This document shows, in pieces, positions 7,988 to 15,483 of a stretch of DNA of 38,297 nt. Under the pieces are notes generated by a model, which was given only the letters and a program-made list of their open reading frames with translations, was not told where the DNA came from and made no database searches. Origin of the DNA: Thiobacillus sp. 63-78. GTDB lineage: Bacteria > Pseudomonadota > Gammaproteobacteria > Burkholderiales > Thiobacillaceae. A program made the translations under genes and the position numbers. The DNA is taken from assembly GCA_001899765.1 (NCBI GenBank), contig MKWM01000042.1:1-38297 (forward strand), in the 5' to 3' direction. Each line of letters begins with the position of its first letter. Within the stretch, counting starts at the first letter, position 1.

Positions 7988-8730
7988 GCGGGTTCAAGGA
8001 CCACTTCTCGTCGGCATCCGGCCGCTACGCCGCCTACCGCCCCGACTACCCCGCCGCACTGTTCGCCTGGCTCGCCGACCAGTGCGTCGAGCGCGACACC
8101 GCGTGGGACTGCGCCACCGGCAGCGGCCAGGCGGCGCTGGGACTGGCGCCGCATTTCAGTCGCGTCATCGCCACCGACGCATCAGCGGAACAAATCCGCC
8201 ACGCCGAAATACATCCCGCAATCGCTTACCGGGTCGCCCCGGCCGAGGCCAGCGGTCTCGCCGATCGCAGCGTCGACCTCGTCACCGTCGCGCAGGCGGC
8301 GCACTGGTTCGACCTGCCGCGCTTCTATGCCGAAGTGACGCGCGTGCTGAAGCGCGGCGGCGTACTCGCCCTGTGGGGCTACGGCCGCATGGTGCTGCCG
8401 GACGATCTGGACGCGCCGTTCCGGCGCTTCTACGGCGAAACCGTCGGCCCGTACTGGCCGCCCGAACGCGCGCTGATCGACGACGCCTATCGCAGCCTGG
8501 ATTTCCCGTTTGCGGAAATCGAGGCGCCCGCCTTCTTCATCGAGGTCGAGTGGAGCCTGCATCGGCTGCTGGACTACCTGTCGACCTGGTCGGCAGTCAA
8601 GCGCTACCAGGCGGCGCAAGGCCACGATCCGTTGCCGACGCTGCGCAAGGAACTTGCGCCCGCGTGGGGCAACCCGGACACGGCCCGCCGGCTGCAGTGG
8701 CCGCTGTTTCTGCGAGTCGGCCGGCTTTAG
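7984..8730 (+). CDS. class I SAM-dependent methyltransferase
   Basis: A 248-residue Rossmann-fold methyltransferase. Motif I is WDCATGSGQAALGL (about residues 39-52), the acidic residue closing strand 2 is in VIATDAS, and the post-I/IV region is VDLVTVAQAAHWFDLPRFY. The AQAxHWFD motif and overall layout match the UbiE/Coq5-like branch that includes yeast TMT1-type (trans-aconitate or similar small acid) methyltransferases. The substrate is not predictable from sequence. The ATG overlaps the ribD stop (ATGA), so it is probably co-translated with ribD. Its end overlaps the convergent nrdG gene by four bases. Confidence 0.8.
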   Translation: MSGFKDHFSSASGRYAAYRPDYPAALFAWLADQCVERDTAWDCATGSGQAALGLAPHFSRVIATDASAEQIRHAEIHPAIAYRVAPAEASGLADRSVDLVTVAQAAHWFDLPRFYAEVTRVLKRGGVLALWGYGRMVLPDDLDAPFRRFYGETVGPYWPPERALIDDAYRSLDFPFAEIEAPAFFIEVEWSLHRLLDYLSTWSAVKRYQAAQGHDPLPTLRKELAPAWGNPDTARRLQWPLFLRVGRL

Positions 8731-9416
8731 GCGCGTACAGCGAATGCCTCGAACAGCCCAGCCAGTTCCTCGCCCACCTGCTGCAAGGGGCGGTCGCGCG
8801 CTGCGCTCTGACGCAAGGCATCATCGCGACAGCCCTGGCTGCGAAACGCCTGGATGACGTAATGCTTCACGCCGCGCCCGGCAAGGTCGCGCGCGAGACT
8901 GGCCACCTCGGCGTCGCCCAGTAGCGCGGAATGCACGGTGGTGCGGATTTCATGGGCCACGCCGGACGCCAGGACGTGCTGCAAACCTTCGAGCGCGCGC
9001 CCGCCGCTGCCGACCGCGCCGGTGATGCGCGGATAATCGGCAAATGGCGCCTTCACATCCATCCCCACCCAGTCGACCAGCGGCAGCACCGCCGCCAGTT
9101 TCTCCGGATACATGCCGCCGCTGTGCAGCCCGATCCTGAAACCGAGCGCACGCACCTCGCGCATCGCATCCGGCAACGCCCCCTGCAGCGTCGGTTCGCC
9201 GCCGGAAAACACCACGCCGTCGAGCAGGCCCTGACGCCGGCGCAGGAAGGCCAGCACGGCTTCCCAGGGAATCTCACTGTCGCCGCGCGCGGGAATCAGG
9301 CCGGGGTTGTGGCAATACCCGCAGCGCCAGGGGCAGCCCTGGCAGAACACCACCGCGGCCAGCATGCCTGGCCAGTCGGTGGTGGAAAGGGGCGTCAGAC
9401 CGCCCACACGCAACAT
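8727..9416 (-). CDS. nrdG: anaerobic ribonucleotide reductase activating protein (radical SAM)
   Basis: A 229-residue radical SAM activase that installs the glycyl radical on the anaerobic (class III) ribonucleotide reductase. The [4Fe-4S] motif is CPWRCGYC (C28, C32, C35; another cysteine at C25), followed by the GGEPT SAM-binding motif (FSGGEPTLQG). The sequence fits the longer NrdG2-type family rather than the short E. coli NrdG. It is the third gene of an operon nrdD - glycyl-radical small protein - nrdG. The intended radical-bearing chain is probably the 61-aa protein just upstream (9445-9630). Convergent with, and overlapping by four bases, the methyltransferase gene. Confidence 0.93.
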   Translation of the reverse strand: MLRVGGLTPLSTTDWPGMLAAVVFCQGCPWRCGYCHNPGLIPARGDSEIPWEAVLAFLRRRQGLLDGVVFSGGEPTLQGALPDAMREVRALGFRIGLHSGGMYPEKLAAVLPLVDWVGMDVKAPFADYPRITGAVGSGGRALEGLQHVLASGVAHEIRTTVHSALLGDAEVASLARDLAGRGVKHYVIQAFRSQGCRDDALRQSAARDRPLQQVGEELAGLFEAFAVRA

Positions 9417-9444
9417 GATCCGATCCGGTGAAGCAGGTGACGGA

Positions 9445-9630
9445 TCAGCCGAGTGCGCAGCGTCCTTCGACGAAGAACTGCCGCTCGCGGTGCTCGCTCT
9501 GCTTGCCCTTGTTGAAACTGGTGGTTGGGCGGTGATAGCCCATCACGCGGGTCCACACTTCGCAGCGGGTACGCTCCTCGTCCTTCAAGGCAACGGTCCG
9601 GATATCGGTCAGAACACTCATGTCAGTCAT
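9445..9630 (-). CDS. separate glycyl-radical domain of class III ribonucleotide reductase (NrdD C-terminal chain)
   Basis: A 61-residue protein matching the extreme C-terminus of NrdD. Its segment CEVWTRVMGYHRPTTSFNK, followed by GKQSEHRER, corresponds to the RVCGYLGSP...FNAGKQEEVKRR region of E. coli NrdD, whose glycine carries the catalytic radical. The predicted radical glycine is G31 of RVMGY. It is not a sequencing frameshift of the upstream nrdD. The large chain ends with its own TGA, then come 27 bases with a strong AAAGGAG and a new ATG, and residues 1-20 (MTDMSVLTDIRTVALKDEER) are a plausible N-terminus. It would have to dock on the large chain, as the autonomous glycyl-radical protein GrcA does on pyruvate formate-lyase. 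Family assignment is strong; the split arrangement working as one enzyme is inference. Confidence 0.85.
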   Translation of the reverse strand: MTDMSVLTDIRTVALKDEERTRCEVWTRVMGYHRPTTSFNKGKQSEHRERQFFVEGRCALG

Positions 9631-9657
9631 ATCAATCTCCTTTGAGTTGGGGTGGGA

Positions 9658-11673
9658 TCAAGCGGCAACAGCGCGCTTGCGGGACAGGGCTTCTTCATCG
9701 CAGGTAGGGCAGAACTCGTGCTCACCCGCAATGTAGCCATGTTTGGGACAGATGGAAAAGGTCGGCGTGATCGTGATGTAGGGCAGGCGGAAGCGCGTCA
9801 GCGAACGGCGCACCAGATTGCGGCAGGCATTGATCGAGGAAATGTTCTCCGACATGTAGAGATGCAGCACGGTGCCGCCGGTGTACTTGCGTTGCAGCTC
9901 GTCCTGCCGTTCCAGCGCCTCGAAGGCGTCGTCGGTGAAGCCCACCGGCAGTTGCGACGAGTTGGTGTAGTACGGCGCATCCTCGGTCCCCGCCTGCAGG
10001 ATGGCCGGATAGCGCTTGCGGTCTTCCTTGGCGAAGCGGTAGGTGGTGCCTTCGGCCGGCGTCGCTTCCAGGTTGTACAGATGATCGGTCTCTTCCTGGA
10101 AGCCGACGATGCGGCCGCGGATATGGTCGAGCAGGCGCACCGCGAAGTCATGGCCCCATACGGTGGTGATGTCGTGCTCGTCGCCGCTGAAGTTGCGGAT
10201 CATTTCGTTGATGCCGTTGACGCCGATGGTCGAGAAGTGATTGCGCAGCGTGCCGAGGTAGCGCTTGGTGTAGGGGAACAGGCCGTTGTCCATCAGGCGC
10301 TGGATTTCCTTGCGCTTGATCTCGAGGCCGTTGCGCGCCATGACGAGCAGTGCGTCGAGGCGGCGCAGCAACGCGGGCTCGTCGCCCTGGTATTCATAAC
10401 CGAGACGCGCGCAGTTGACCGTCACCACCCCCACGCTGCCGGTCTGCTCGGCCGAGCCGAACAGGCCGTTGCCGCGCTTCAATAATTCCCTGAGGTCGAG
10501 CTGCAGACGGCAGCACATCGAACGGATGTGGTTCGGCTTCATCTCCGAATTGATGAAGTTCTGGAAATACGGCAGGCCGTAGCGCGCGGTCATGGCGAAC
10601 AGGCGGTCGGCGTTTTCCGACTCCCAGGGAAAATCCGGCGTCATGTTGTAGGTCGGAATGGGGAAGGTGAATACCCGCCCCTTGGCGTCGCCCGTGGTCA
10701 TCACCTCGATGTAGGCGCGGTTGATCATGTCCATCTCGGTCTGCAGCTCGCCGTAGCTGAACGGCATCTCCTTGCCGCCGATCACCGGCACCTGCTCGCG
10801 CAGATCCTCCGGGCAGGTCCAGTCGAAGGTGAGGTTGGTGAACGGCGTCTGCGTGCCCCAGCGCGACGGCACGTTGAGGTTGTAGATCAGTTCCTGGATG
10901 CACTGCTTGACCGCTTCGTAGCTCATGCCGTCGTGGCGGATGAACGGCGCCATGTAGGTATCGAACGAGGAAAATGCCTGCGCGCCGGCCCATTCGTTCT
11001 GCAGCGTGCCGAGGAAGTTGACGATCTGGCCGACCGCCGAGGACATGTGCTTGGGCGGCCCCGCCTCGACCTTGCCCGGCACGCCGTTGAGGCCTTCGTG
11101 CAGCAGCGTGCGCAGCGACCAGCCGGCGCAGTAGCCCGCCAGCATGTCGAGATCGTGGATGTGCAGCGAACCGTCGCGGTGCGCTTCGCCGAGTTCGGGC
11201 GAATAGACGTGGTTGAGCCAGTAGTTGGCGACCACCTTGCCGGAGACGTTGAGGATCAGGCCGCCGAGCGAATAGCCCTGGTTGGCATTGGCATTGACGC
11301 GCCAGTCCTGACGCGACAGGTATTCGTTGATCGAGGCCTCGACGTCTACCACCGTCTTGCGGTCCTCGCGCAGCTTCTTGTGGCTGTCGCGGTAGGCGAT
11401 ATAGGCGCGCGCCGTCTGCAGATGATTGGCCGCGATCAGGCTCTGCTCGACCACGTCCTGGATGCGCTCGATCTCGGCCGGCGCATGGCGGAAAGTGTGG
11501 ATCAGCACCTTCATCACCTGGGCGGTGAGCAGATCGGCCTCGGCCTCGCCGAATTCGCCGCTGGCCTGCCCGGCCCGCAGGATGGCCGAACGGATCTTCG
11601 TCGTATCGAATGGCGCCCGCTGGCCGTCGCGCTTGATGACTTCGCGCGGGATCTCTGCTATCACTGTATTCAT
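9658..11673 (-). CDS. nrdD: anaerobic (class III) ribonucleoside-triphosphate reductase, large chain lacking the glycyl-radical domain
   Basis: A 671-residue class III reductase (E. coli NrdD 712 aa) that converts NTPs to dNTPs without oxygen. It has an N-terminal ATP-cone (EVIKRDGQRAPFDTTKIRSA, residues 11-30), the ten-stranded barrel with SMCCRL cysteines (C387/C388) where the substrate thiyl radical forms, and a zinc site near the end (C642, C655, C658, with H645 in the CPKH position). The protein stops at KRAVAA just after the zinc site, before the RVxGY glycyl-radical loop, which is encoded in the next gene (9445-9630). The chosen ATG (11673) has GGAGG at good spacing. Upstream are two tandem NrdR-box-like sites. 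Divergent from the hemerythrin gene. Confidence 0.95.
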   Translation of the reverse strand: MNTVIAEIPREVIKRDGQRAPFDTTKIRSAILRAGQASGEFGEAEADLLTAQVMKVLIHTFRHAPAEIERIQDVVEQSLIAANHLQTARAYIAYRDSHKKLREDRKTVVDVEASINEYLSRQDWRVNANANQGYSLGGLILNVSGKVVANYWLNHVYSPELGEAHRDGSLHIHDLDMLAGYCAGWSLRTLLHEGLNGVPGKVEAGPPKHMSSAVGQIVNFLGTLQNEWAGAQAFSSFDTYMAPFIRHDGMSYEAVKQCIQELIYNLNVPSRWGTQTPFTNLTFDWTCPEDLREQVPVIGGKEMPFSYGELQTEMDMINRAYIEVMTTGDAKGRVFTFPIPTYNMTPDFPWESENADRLFAMTARYGLPYFQNFINSEMKPNHIRSMCCRLQLDLRELLKRGNGLFGSAEQTGSVGVVTVNCARLGYEYQGDEPALLRRLDALLVMARNGLEIKRKEIQRLMDNGLFPYTKRYLGTLRNHFSTIGVNGINEMIRNFSGDEHDITTVWGHDFAVRLLDHIRGRIVGFQEETDHLYNLEATPAEGTTYRFAKEDRKRYPAILQAGTEDAPYYTNSSQLPVGFTDDAFEALERQDELQRKYTGGTVLHLYMSENISSINACRNLVRRSLTRFRLPYITITPTFSICPKHGYIAGEHEFCPTCDEEALSRKRAVAA

Positions 11674-11687
11674 TTCACCCTCCTCGA

Positions 11688-11735
11688 AAACTACATATTG
11701 TGTTTTGCGTTCGTGAACCATACGACATCTTGCGA
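11688..11735. promoter_or_regulatory. two tandem NrdR-box-like operators upstream of nrdD
   Basis: AAACTACATATTGTGT (11688-11703) matches 14 of 16 positions of the NrdR box consensus ACACWATATATWGTGT. ATACGACATCTTGCGA (11720-11735) matches 10 of 16. The two start 32 bases apart, the about-three-helical-turn spacing at which NrdR dimers typically bind paired boxes. They lie 15 and 47 bases upstream of the nrdD ATG, and nrdR itself is at 6410. The first box is strong; the second is supported mainly by spacing. Confidence 0.65.
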
Positions 11736-11816
11736 TACAGTCAAGAAGAATTTAAGGTTAATAAGTCCTGATATACTTAAACATGTATTTTTTCATCATC
11801 TTATGGAAGGTTTGTC

Positions 11817-12254
11817 ATGAGCACGATCCTGAATTTCCTGAGTAACGACCACCGCGCCTGCGACGATTTGTTTGCTTCCGCAGAATCCGCTGCCGCCCAA
11901 CAGAACTGGCACAGCGCACGTGCCCTGTTCGATCAGTTTCAGACGGCCATGTCCCATCATCTGTCGATGGAGGAAACGGTGCTGTTTCCCGCATTCGAGG
12001 CGCGCATCGGCAACAGCATGGGGCCGACGCAGGTGATGCGCATGGAGCACGAGCAGATACGCGGCCTGATGCAAAGCATGGCGGGTGCCGTGGACGCGAA
12101 CGACAAGGATGCCTATCTCGGCCTTTCCGAAACCCTCAACATGCTGATGCAGCAGCACAACATGAAGGAGGAGAACATGCTCTACCCCATGTCGGACCAG
12201 GTGCTGAGCAGCGATCGCGACAGCGTGATCCTCGCCATGCAGGCGATCGCGTGA
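11817..12254 (+). CDS. hemerythrin-domain protein
   Basis: A 145-residue four-helix hemerythrin/HHE domain binding a diiron centre. Such bacterial proteins sense or bind O2 or NO, or repair iron centres. The histidine/carboxylate ligands are visible: H12 (NDHRACDDLF), H47/H48 and E52 (SHHLSMEETVLFP), H78 (MEHEQI), H114 and E118 (QHNMKEENMLYP). The ATG has GGAAGG upstream. It overlaps the following DUF2249 gene by four bases (GTGA); DUF2249 domains are often fused to or encoded beside hemerythrins. It is divergent from the class III reductase and heads the possible O2/NO-related cluster 11817-17483. Confidence 0.92.
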   Translation: MSTILNFLSNDHRACDDLFASAESAAAQQNWHSARALFDQFQTAMSHHLSMEETVLFPAFEARIGNSMGPTQVMRMEHEQIRGLMQSMAGAVDANDKDAYLGLSETLNMLMQQHNMKEENMLYPMSDQVLSSDRDSVILAMQAIA

Positions 12255-12502
12255 CCGTGCCGACAGAAGAGGTCCTCGTTGACGCACGCGAATTGGAGCC
12301 GCCGGCGCCCATGGAAAAAGTCATGCAGACACTCGCCCTGCTGCGTCCGGAGCAGTCGATCCGGCTGCTGCTGCACCGCGAGCCGTTTCCCCTTTACCCC
12401 CTGCTCGCCGAACGCGGCTACCGCCACGCCACGCGAATGGAGGCCGACGGCAGCTACGTCATCCTGATCCACCCGGTCGACCGCGCCGCTCAAGCGCGCT
12501 GA
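12251..12502 (+). CDS. DUF2249-domain protein
   Basis: An 83-residue protein of the DUF2249 family, a small TusA-like alpha/beta fold (VDARELEPPAPMEKVMQTLALL, given here in part, then IRLLLHREPFPLYPLLAERGY). Members often accompany hemerythrin or iron-sulfur repair (ScdA/RIC) domains; their biochemical role is not known. It lacks the TusA-type active cysteine. The start is GTG overlapping the hemerythrin stop, indicating translational coupling. A second DUF2249 protein lies in the same cluster at 15484. Confidence 0.82.
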   Translation: MTVPTEEVLVDARELEPPAPMEKVMQTLALLRPEQSIRLLLHREPFPLYPLLAERGYRHATRMEADGSYVILIHPVDRAAQAR

Positions 12503-12519
12503 GCCGGTTTACCCGTCCG

Positions 12520-13806
12520 ATGAGCACGCAAGCCGGCCTGTCTTTCGAGCAGGCGCCGCCATTTTTGCTCCCGCTGCTGTTCTTTCTGACGGCCCCGCTG
12601 TTCCTGTTCGCGGCCGCGCTGCTGATCGTGCTGGCGCCGGAATCGCTGGCTTCGCGCTGGACGGCGCAGGCCCTCGCCCTCACCCATGCGCTCACGCTGG
12701 GTTTCCTCGCCATGGCGATGCTGGGCGCCCTGATGCAGATGCTGCCCGTGGTGGCCGGCTCGATTCTGCCCGCTCCCCGCCTGGTGGGCTGGTCGAGCCA
12801 TGTCTTGCTGACGTCGGGAACCATTGCCCTGATGGCGGGTTTCCTGACCGCCAGGCCCGCGGCGTTCGGCCTCGCCACCGTTCTGCTGGGGAGCGGCTTC
12901 ACGATCTTTCTCTGGGCCGCCGCCATCAGTCTCGCGCGCGCGACCGGGGGCGCGACGGTCCGCGGCATGCGGCTGGCAGTGCTTGGCCTGGGCCTCACGC
13001 TGGTGCTTGGCCTGGCCCTGGCGCTGATGCGTGCAGGGGCCTGGACGCCGCCCGGCAGCGCCGCCATGCTCGCCGCGCACCTCTCGTTCGGCCTGCTCGG
13101 CTGGGTTCTGCTGCTGGTCATCGGGGTCGCCTTCCAGGTCGTCCCGATGTTTCTGATCACCCCGCCCTATCCGCCCCGGCTCAGCCGCTGGCTGACGCCT
13201 GTGCTGTTCGGCCTGCTGCTGATCCACGCCGTGGCGGCGATGCTGTCGTGGCCCGCGATGGCGAGGATTGCCGTCGATGCCGGTCTCGCCGCCATCATCC
13301 TGTTGTTTGCCGTCGTCACCTTGAGGCTGCAAGCCCGCAGGCGCCGCAAACTGCCCGACGTCACGCTCGATTTCTGGCGTCTCGGCATGGCCAGCCTGAT
13401 CGTCAGTGTGGGGGTCTGGCTCGCGGCACAGGGCTGGCCGGCCGTCGCGGCCAGCCCGCGCTACCCGCTGCTGCTGGCCGTGCTGTTCGTGGGAGGGTTC
13501 GGAGTCAGCGTGGTGAACGGCATGCTCTACAAGATCGTGCCGTTTCTGGCGTGGTTTCATCTGCAAGCGCAACTGCAGGCGCGCGCAGGCAGCATCCCCA
13601 CGATGAAGGACATGATTGCCGGGCGCTGGACACGCTGGCAATTCCGCCTCCACACGGCAGCGTGCGGATTACTGGCGGGCAGCCTGTTCTGGCCGCCGTT
13701 GACAGGCGCCAGCGGCCTGATCCTGGCGCTGTCCGCGTCCCTGCTGGGACTCAACCTGCTGTCGGCCGTGCGCCGGTTTCATCGGCACGGCGGCCGTTTC
13801 AGCTAG
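12520..13806 (+). CDS. polytopic membrane protein, NnrS/heme-copper-oxidase-I-like
   Basis: A 428-residue integral membrane protein with about eleven to twelve hydrophobic segments. The region ALTHALTLGFLAMAMLGAL and MQMLPVVAG resembles the histidine-bearing helix of heme-copper oxidase subunit I and of NnrS, a heme/copper membrane protein made in response to nitric oxide. Other candidate metal- or heme-binding histidines lie in membrane segments (LAAHLSFGLLGW, LLIHAVAA, WFHLQAQL). It is not a canonical NnrS, so the name is a resemblance only. It follows hemerythrin and DUF2249 on the same strand. A shorter relative occurs at 15748. Confidence 0.6.
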   Translation: MSTQAGLSFEQAPPFLLPLLFFLTAPLFLFAAALLIVLAPESLASRWTAQALALTHALTLGFLAMAMLGALMQMLPVVAGSILPAPRLVGWSSHVLLTSGTIALMAGFLTARPAAFGLATVLLGSGFTIFLWAAAISLARATGGATVRGMRLAVLGLGLTLVLGLALALMRAGAWTPPGSAAMLAAHLSFGLLGWVLLLVIGVAFQVVPMFLITPPYPPRLSRWLTPVLFGLLLIHAVAAMLSWPAMARIAVDAGLAAIILLFAVVTLRLQARRRRKLPDVTLDFWRLGMASLIVSVGVWLAAQGWPAVAASPRYPLLLAVLFVGGFGVSVVNGMLYKIVPFLAWFHLQAQLQARAGSIPTMKDMIAGRWTRWQFRLHTAACGLLAGSLFWPPLTGASGLILALSASLLGLNLLSAVRRFHRHGGRFS

Positions 13807-13831
13807 GGCGCCCTGTCCCGGGAATGGCCAT

Positions 13832-14158
13832 TCAACCCGTGCTCCAGGCGCGCGGCCGCTTCATCCCCGCGATCTTGCATGCCTGCTTGACGTAACCGTA
13901 GGCAAACATCGTGTAGAGCGCATTGCGCGCGTCGGCGCCCATGCGGCTCGACAAGTGCTTGATCACATAGCGCGCATCCGGCGCGATCTGATGCTCTTCG
14001 TAAAAATCCCGCATGAAGCGGATGACATCCCAGTGATCGTCGGTCAGCTTGACGTCTTCCGCGTGCGCCAATCGCTCGGCGACGGCCTCGTTCCAATCGC
14101 CAGGCTCGATCAGGTACCCCTCGTCATCCAGGGTGGGCAAGCTTACTGCTGCATCCAT
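13832..14158 (-). CDS. DsrC/TusE-family protein lacking the C-terminal catalytic cysteine
   Basis: A 108-residue DsrC/TusE-like protein (EGYLIEPGDWNEAVAERLA, DDHWDVIRFMRDFYEE, KHLSSRMG, YGYVKQACKIAGMKRP). In DsrC the penultimate cysteine (CysA) and the one eleven residues before it (CysB) carry sulfur; TusE keeps CysA. Here C94 (KQACKIAG) occupies the CysB position, but the CysA position is W105 and the tail is AWSTG. The C-terminal arm therefore cannot do the normal persulfide chemistry, which suggests a regulatory or binding role, as proposed for cysteine-poor relatives such as RspA. GAGGAGG precedes the ATG. It follows the Yip1-family gene on the same strand, 86 bases downstream. Confidence 0.82.
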   Translation of the reverse strand: MDAAVSLPTLDDEGYLIEPGDWNEAVAERLAHAEDVKLTDDHWDVIRFMRDFYEEHQIAPDARYVIKHLSSRMGADARNALYTMFAYGYVKQACKIAGMKRPRAWSTG

Positions 14159-14244
14159 CGTTCAACCTCCTCGAAAATGCCCGGCACGTCTGCACCGGGC
14201 GATCAGAAAACGGGGGTGATGTCTTCAGACCGGGCGTCCGTCCT

Positions 14245-14817
14245 TCAGACCGAGGCCAGGGCCGGCAACAGCCCCAGCATGACCAGGACCACCCAGGCGA
14301 TGAGTCCCAGTGCGGTCACGGTGTACGCGATGTCGAGGGCGACGACGTCTTCGTCGATGTTCAGAATGCTTTGCACGCCCCGGAAAATGAGGATGACCGA
14401 GCCTGCCAGCCCCAGCGTGACGCCGGCCATGATCAGCATGACCTGATCGTAATAGAGCACCAGCGACGACAGCCAGAGTGGAACCGGCGCGATCGCCGCC
14501 AGCGTGAACACGTCGCGGTCGCTGCTGTGGATTCCCTTGCTGCCGGCGACTGACTTGATTGTCCACGCCATGAGCGGGACGGTCAGCAACTCGGCCACCA
14601 GAAAGGAGAGCGCCGCCAGACTCCACGCCATGCCGGGCACATCGGGAAACAGGCTGGCGCCTATATGATGGCCCGCATACTCGAGCATCAGCGGCGGAAT
14701 CAGTGAAAACGGCACGACCAGCAGGAAGAACAGCTTGAGCGCGGAAGGCTGGGTTCGCGACAACGAATCCCAGCCCTGGGTCGACGTGAAAAGCTTGTGG
14801 ATATGCAGGATACTCAT
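14245..14817 (-). CDS. Yip1-family membrane protein
   Basis: A 190-residue membrane protein of the Yip1/YIPF family with about five transmembrane segments (first at about residues 30-50, LKLFFLLVVPFSLIPPLML, then four more). It opens with a soluble segment containing WDSLSRTQPS. Bacterial members have no defined role. The ATG at 14817 has GAGGAGAT upstream. Divergent from the marR gene across a region containing a perfect palindrome, so both may be controlled by that regulator. The DsrC-like gene lies downstream on the same strand. Confidence 0.75.
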   Translation of the reverse strand: MSILHIHKLFTSTQGWDSLSRTQPSALKLFFLLVVPFSLIPPLMLEYAGHHIGASLFPDVPGMAWSLAALSFLVAELLTVPLMAWTIKSVAGSKGIHSSDRDVFTLAAIAPVPLWLSSLVLYYDQVMLIMAGVTLGLAGSVILIFRGVQSILNIDEDVVALDIAYTVTALGLIAWVVLVMLGLLPALASV

Positions 14818-14900
14818 GAGATCTCCTCTCGGCACACACACTCCAATCAGCCCTTCCCGATTGCCAACCGGCCTGCACTTCGATCGGAAACGGCCACAGT

Positions 14901-14929
14901 TTGTTTATATCACAATGTGATATTAAATT
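14901..14929 (+). promoter_or_regulatory. marR promoter with palindromic operator filling the spacer
   Basis: TTGTTT (14901-14906, -35) and TAAATT (14924-14929, -10) are separated by exactly 17 bases. Those bases are the perfect palindrome ATATCACAATGTGATAT (14907-14923). A regulator bound there would cover the whole core promoter. The MarR protein encoded next is the obvious candidate. The site also lies in the common region with the divergent Yip1-family gene. Confidence 0.7.
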
Positions 14930-14958
14930 CAGCCATTCTTTTTTCAAGCCCCAAAAAA

Positions 14959-15378
14959 ATGCCCTCCAGCCTCAACAAAAAAGACTTTGAAACGCTCTCC
15001 CGTTTTCGCTACCAGCTCCGGCGTTACCTGCGTTTCAGCGAGGAAGCGACCCGCCAGTCCGGCATCACCCATCTTCAATACCAGTTGCTGCTGCACATAC
15101 GCGGCTTTCCGGGCCGCGAATGGGCCACCGTCAGCGAGTTGGCCGAACGCCTGCAGGCCCATCATCACGGGGCGGTTTCGCTGATCTCGCGGTGCGAAAA
15201 ACTGAACCTGGTGAAGCGCCAGACGGGACGCCACGACCGGCGCTCGGTGGAAGTGCATCTGACGGACAAGGGCAACAAAATACTGAACGACCTGGTGGCC
15301 CAGCACCGCGAGGAACTGCTGCGGATGCAGGGGATCTTCCATGTTCCCGGCGCACACGATCTGGATACGGACGACTAG
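14959..15378 (+). CDS. MarR-family transcriptional regulator
   Basis: A 139-residue winged-helix regulator of the MarR family. It has an N-terminal dimerisation helix (FETLSRFRYQLRRYLRFSEEA), helix-turn-helix TVSELAERLQAHHHGAVSLISR (in two parts), the wing with RHDRRSVEVHLTDKG, and a C-terminal dimer helix. The ligand is unknown. The single methionines offer no obvious redox switch and the only cysteine (SRCEKL) lies in the recognition region. The ATG at 14959 is chosen because translation from upstream codons would include the operator. Probably autoregulated through the 17-bp palindrome in its promoter. It lies between the two halves of the hemerythrin/NnrS-like cluster. Confidence 0.88.
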   Translation: MPSSLNKKDFETLSRFRYQLRRYLRFSEEATRQSGITHLQYQLLLHIRGFPGREWATVSELAERLQAHHHGAVSLISRCEKLNLVKRQTGRHDRRSVEVHLTDKGNKILNDLVAQHREELLRMQGIFHVPGAHDLDTDD

Positions 15379-15440
15379 CCAAGCCACGCGGGCCCGGAAT
15401 CCACCCCCCGCAAAAAGTTGCACACCGGGATCGGATCCTG

Positions 15441-15450
15441 TGCCTATAAT
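15441..15450 (+). promoter_or_regulatory. possible -10 element for the DUF2249/membrane/FmdE operon
   Basis: TATAAT (15445-15450) lies 33 bases before the DUF2249 start at 15484. TTGCAC (15418-15423) is upstream but with a 21-base spacer, too long for a standard sigma-70 promoter, so an activator may be needed. No FNR-type TTGAT-N4-ATCAA site is visible. Confidence 0.4.
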
Positions 15451-15483
15451 ATGCATTCCATTTACTTCTTTAGGACGACAGAC

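Noticed and set aside
9445..9660. The nrdD split as a frameshift or sequencing artefact
   Set aside because: The large chain has a natural tail and stop, and the small gene has a strong ribosome-binding site, ATG and 20 extra N-terminal residues, so two real genes fit better.
10528..11820. 430-codon plus-strand open frame over nrdD
   Set aside because: Shadow of the minus-strand nrdD, which carries the ATP-cone and active-site motifs.
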